A DNA stretch of 10,194 nt from an uncultured Ruminococcus sp. (GTDB lineage: Bacteria > Bacillota > Clostridia > Oscillospirales > Ruminococcaceae). Position numbers and translations under genes: made by a program. Below, one piece after another: positions 7,952 through 10,194 of this stretch. The notes under the pieces were generated by a model that made no database searches, had not been told where the DNA came from, and worked only from the letters and a program-made list of their open reading frames with translations. The stretch lies in NCBI GenBank assembly GCA_946544695.1, contig CAMNMO010000078.1, positions 1-10,194 on the forward strand, given 5' to 3'. Within the stretch, counting starts at the first letter, position 1. Every line of letters begins with the position of its first letter.

Positions 7952-9601
7952 TCATTTTGACGCCTTCATTGTCCCTTTCATCTCATACATACGTTTATCT
8001 GCCAGATCTTCAGCTGTATCGGTCGACAGGTTGTCAGAGGAATAGATGGCGTAACCGTAAGCTATCCTGAGCGGTACAGGCGGAGAGACCTTCTCGTTAT
8101 AATCATCTTCTGCAGCCTCAAGCTTTCTGAATGCCTCTGCGACAGCTTCTTCATCGGCTGTATCAAGTATGGCAGCGAACTCATCGCCGCCTATACGATA
8201 GCAGTCGCCCAGTTCTTTCAGGCTTTCACGAATGACATCAGCCGCTGCGATGATATGCTTGTCGCCCTCGGCATGGCCGTATTCGTCATTGACTCTTTTA
8301 AGAAAATTTATATCAAGCAGCACAATGATGCCGTCTCTGCCCGAAGCAGTCAGTTCTTTTTCCTTTTCGTGATAGGCTGCCCTGTTTGCAAGACCTGTCA
8401 GCACATCGGTATAAGCCAGCCTCTGCATCAGGTCTGCCTTGCCCTTTTCGACTATCAGGCGGTTCTTCTCCTTCAGCAGATACATGCCCTCAGCTATGAT
8501 GAACACCAGCACGCCTATCCTTGTGAACGAACTTGAACCGTATTCACTGTTCTTTACGAACCAGAACCTCAGCAGGTCGATGCCCACACCGATGAGTGCG
8601 GCGGTCATGCCCACAAGCATCGTCAGCAGAAAGCGCTTTTCGATGGTGTTGTTCCTTGTCGCCTTTACCATAAGGAAGATGGTCATGAACATGGCGAACA
8701 TGATATTTATATGCGAGAAGAGAAGCATATAATGCGGGTCAACGATGCCCAGTTCTGCCAGCGTGAATGTAAGGATAAAGTTTACGCCTATAAGTACTGC
8801 CAGCACGGGCAGCAGAATGGTGTCCCTGCGCTTTGCCGCACTTGCCACGAACGACACGGGCGGGTAAGCTATCATCATCATGCAGATATAGCAGATCATC
8901 TTGATAAGTTCGGGGCGCCCCGAGATGCTTTGAAGTATAAAAGTATCGTTCATCGACCAGACCCCGACGATGACTGCGAATATACCCAGTGACATAAAGC
9001 CCATCGGCTGATCGGAACCCGTGTTCTGCGAAGTAAGTTCAAGCAGCAGAAGCACTATGCCGAAAAAGACCATTATCAGGCACGCCACAAATTCAGGCAG
9101 ACCCTGACGATAGATATCCACTATGTACCTTGCAGACGACTCAACATAAATATTTGAAAGATCTGCGGTATCGCCGTCATAAACGGGGGTCAGCGTCATG
9201 GTAAGTACGGCTGAATCATCGCCCAGCGGAATAACATGGATATAGTTGCCGTATGACTTTCCGATGATATTCGGATAAGTCGGGGCATAGTCATACACCG
9301 TCTTTCCATCGACCATGACTTTCAGGAAAGTATCCGAACTTTTCAGACAAAGATCCCTTTCGGAAAGATCGAGATCTGTAAGGTCGTGTTTTATGGTTAT
9401 CTCCCCTGCGGGAAGTTCGCTGAGTGAGACAGTCCTGCCGTCCTCAGTGACCCAGTCGGTGCTGAGGTCATAGGGTGTGTTGCCGTATATAGGTTCACGC
9501 TCTACAAACTGTGAACCTACGATTATTACCATAAACAGTGTCAGTATCAGCACAAGCATATCTGTCCACTTTTTATTTATATGTTTTTTTATCAAGTTCA
9601 A
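7952..9601 (-). CDS. Membrane diguanylate cyclase (GGDEF) with extracytoplasmic sensor and 7-TM-type domain, TTG start
   Basis: This protein should make c-di-GMP from two GTP. With a TTG start at 9601 it has 549 residues: basic N-terminus, one TM helix (15-31), an extracytoplasmic probably beta-sandwich domain (32-169, with FLKVMVDGKTVYDY), seven helices (170-377) as in 7TMR-DISM-like receptors, a short helical linker, and a GGDEF domain (391-544). The catalytic set is present: DVLTGLANR (399-407), metal aspartate D430 in LDIN, N438, GHAEGD, GGDEF (471-475) and ADKRMYEMK. The inhibitory RxxD I-site is replaced by KELG (462-465), so feedback inhibition by product is unlikely. The frame is open further upstream to another TTG at 9688 (578 residues). 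That start has no Shine-Dalgarno, and the extra codons are poorer in third-position GC, whereas TTG 9601 has AAAGGAG 5 nt upstream. First gene of the operon. Confidence 0.93.
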   Translation of the reverse strand: MNLIKKHINKKWTDMLVLILTLFMVIIVGSQFVEREPIYGNTPYDLSTDWVTEDGRTVSLSELPAGEITIKHDLTDLDLSERDLCLKSSDTFLKVMVDGKTVYDYAPTYPNIIGKSYGNYIHVIPLGDDSAVLTMTLTPVYDGDTADLSNIYVESSARYIVDIYRQGLPEFVACLIMVFFGIVLLLLELTSQNTGSDQPMGFMSLGIFAVIVGVWSMNDTFILQSISGRPELIKMICYICMMMIAYPPVSFVASAAKRRDTILLPVLAVLIGVNFILTFTLAELGIVDPHYMLLFSHINIMFAMFMTIFLMVKATRNNTIEKRFLLTMLVGMTAALIGVGIDLLRFWFVKNSEYGSSSFTRIGVLVFIIAEGMYLLKEKNRLIVEKGKADLMQRLAYTDVLTGLANRAAYHEKEKELTASGRDGIIVLLDINFLKRVNDEYGHAEGDKHIIAAADVIRESLKELGDCYRIGGDEFAAILDTADEEAVAEAFRKLEAAEDDYNEKVSPPVPLRIAYGYAIYSSDNLSTDTAEDLADKRMYEMKGTMKASK

Positions 9602-9751
9602 AACTGCTCCTTTCCCTTTTATGATAAGCAAAAGAAATGTTGTGAAAAACATAACAAGGAGTGCTGTAAGCAACTGTGAGGCACTCAAATAAATGTTAAA
9701 AATGCTAACAGTAAAACTTTTGTGAACTTGTACCCCGCCTATTTACTCTAT
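9602..9751 (-). promoter_or_regulatory. Candidate structured 5' leader of the cyclase operon with alternative pairings around the ribosome-binding site
   Basis: If transcription begins near 9751 and translation at 9601, the leader is about 150 nt. It contains TGTTA/TAACA (9694-9698 with 9706-9710), GAGTGC/GCACTC (9681-9686 with 9659-9664) and CTCCTT (9656-9661), which is complementary to the AAGGAG of the Shine-Dalgarno (9607-9612). The last two pairings share three bases (9659-9661), so they exclude each other. A 5-bp hairpin, ATGTT/AACAT, lies in the loop between them. This is the layout of a translational switch, but the stems are short and could be chance. I see no GEMM c-di-GMP aptamer core. 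Confidence 0.3.
9607..9613 (-). promoter_or_regulatory. Shine-Dalgarno supporting the TTG start at 9601
   Basis: AAAGGAG on the minus strand ends 5 nt before TTG 9601. The alternative TTG at 9688 is preceded only by an AT-rich run, and the internal ATG at 9652 also lacks a good site. AAGGAG here is complementary to CTCCTT about 44 nt upstream in the leader. Confidence 0.6.
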
Positions 9752-9757
9752 TCATAT

Positions 9758-9786
9758 ATTATATCACATTACATCAATTTTTACAA
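9758..9786 (-). promoter_or_regulatory. Sigma-A-type promoter for the signalling operon
   Basis: On the minus strand: -35 TTGTAA (9786-9781), a 17-nt spacer, and a perfect -10 TATAAT (9763-9758). Transcription would start near 9751 and run into the cyclase gene. The -35 matches consensus at four of six positions. No other comparably good promoter is seen upstream on this strand. Confidence 0.65.
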
Positions 9787-10096
9787 GTGGCAGACGACAT
9801 TTTTAGTACAGTTTCACTCATGCATTTTTAACAGCAAAAGCATATATAGCCCGATATGACGGCAATTTTCATCTTTCATAACACCCTTTGACGCTGAAAT
9901 TTTAACAGAACCATGAACTATGCTAATTCATCTTACAGATATATTTTAAGAAACAAGCTGTATTTTACAAACAGTTATGCCGTAAGAGACACCTTAGCAG
10001 CGATAGTTCGTAAGGTTGGTTTTACGACTGTTTATGCCAAAATTGTGAATAAAAATGCTCGATGAGATGCTTGACCACAGACAGGGCAAGTTCCGC
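9787..10096. other. AT-rich divergent intergenic region, no convincing gene
   Basis: These 310 bases between the two divergent promoters hold no supported gene. A 50-codon plus-strand frame (ATG 9913 to TGA 10063-10065) has no Shine-Dalgarno and low third-position GC. A 21-codon minus-strand frame (ATG 9879 to TGA 9814-9816) has an AAAGGG-like site but no clear promoter. An interrupted inverted repeat lies at 9981-10026. An imperfect 18-nt direct repeat (13 of 18 identical; 9964-9981 and 10021-10038) flanks and partly overlaps it. I see no tRNA, terminator or known riboswitch. Confidence 0.5.
9981..10026. repeat. Interrupted inverted repeat, possible hairpin or protein-binding site
   Basis: The outer arms CGTAA (9981-9985) and TTACG (10022-10026) and the inner arms ACCTTA (9991-9996) and TAAGGT (10011-10016) are perfect complements. 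They are separated by a 5x5 internal loop, with a 14-nt terminal loop. There is no T-run after it, so it is not an intrinsic terminator. Its role is unknown. Confidence 0.4.
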
Positions 10097-10125
10097 TTGA
10101 CTTCTGCACAAAAAAGATGTATAAT
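10097..10125 (+). promoter_or_regulatory. Near-consensus sigma-A promoter, divergent from the operon
   Basis: -35 TTGACT (10097-10102), a 17-nt spacer, and -10 TATAAT (10120-10125). Eleven of twelve... the -35 differs from TTGACA only at its last base and the -10 is perfect. Transcription should begin near 10132, giving a leader of about 38 nt to the start codon at 10171. Confidence 0.8.
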
Positions 10126-10158
10126 AAATCATACTTTTGTAATAGACTTACTATGCTT

Positions 10159-10164
10159 AGGTGG
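10159..10164 (+). promoter_or_regulatory. Shine-Dalgarno choosing ATG 10171
   Basis: AGGTGG lies 6 nt before ATG 10171. An in-frame ATG at 10153 would add six residues (MLRWWR) but would place this site inside the coding region and has no good site of its own. Confidence 0.55.
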
Positions 10165-10170
10165 TGGCGT

Positions 10171-10194
10171 ATGTTAAACCAATTTTCAAGAACG
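10171..10194 (+). CDS. Start of a divergent gene, possibly a ThiF-family tRNA threonylcarbamoyladenosine dehydratase (TcdA-like)
   Basis: Only eight codons are inside the window, reading MLNQFSRT. They follow a near-consensus promoter and a Shine-Dalgarno sequence, so a true gene start is likely. From memory, many clostridial TcdA-like proteins (E1/ThiF fold, cyclising t6A37 of tRNA to ct6A) begin with M-L-N-x-F-S-R-T-E. Eight residues cannot prove this, so the product name is tentative. The gene is divergent from the signalling operon and nothing ties it to c-di-GMP. Confidence 0.55.

Noticed and set aside
9814..9879. A 21-codon minus-strand frame upstream of the cyclase promoter, with an AAAGGG-like site before the ATG
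   Set aside because: No convincing promoter, no known peptide family, and the frame is short enough to be chance in AT-rich DNA.
9602..10170. A c-di-GMP riboswitch (GEMM-I or type II), considered because of the operon content
   Set aside because: I could not find the conserved aptamer core or the paired-arm layout on either strand; a covariance-model scan (Infernal with the Rfam GEMM models) would settle it.

Overview
The window reads as part of the chromosome of a Gram-positive, anaerobic, gut- or rumen-type clostridial bacterium. The inference rests on protein style (a membrane GGDEF enzyme with an extracytoplasmic beta-rich domain, HD-GYP proteins on multi-pass membrane domains, DxN-type GGDEF active site), purine-rich Shine-Dalgarno sequences, moderate GC coding DNA and AT-rich intergenic DNA. 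A Ruminococcus-like member of the Oscillospirales is my best guess, with moderate to low confidence because no rRNA or other marker gene is present.

Nearly the whole window (about 1-9600) is one tightly packed minus-strand operon of four large membrane signalling genes, read from right to left. In order of transcription they are: a 7-TM-type diguanylate cyclase (7952-9601); an HD-GYP c-di-GMP phosphodiesterase with two stacked membrane sensor modules (5786-7918); a 1340-residue hybrid histidine kinase with an extracytoplasmic beta-propeller, receiver and Hpt domain (1748-5770); and a second 7-TM HD-GYP protein with a degenerate metal site and an unrecognised C-terminal domain, which runs off the left edge (1-1729). 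Gaps between the genes are 33, 15 and 18 nt, each holding a Shine-Dalgarno sequence and no visible terminator, so a single transcript is likely.

The right-hand 600 bases are mostly non-coding. A good minus-strand sigma-A-type promoter (9758-9786) lies about 150 nt upstream of the start I prefer for the cyclase. The leader between them holds overlapping inverted repeats that could alternately expose or hide the cyclase ribosome-binding site. A near-consensus plus-strand promoter (10097-10125) drives the first eight codons of a divergent gene at the right edge, whose start resembles the ThiF/TcdA family.

Together the operon encodes one c-di-GMP producer, one apparently competent c-di-GMP hydrolase, one probable pseudo-hydrolase and a phosphorelay kinase, each with a different membrane sensor. 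The likely theme is combining several external or envelope signals into local c-di-GMP control. No c-di-GMP effector (PilZ domain, GEMM riboswitch) and no DNA-binding response regulator is visible here.
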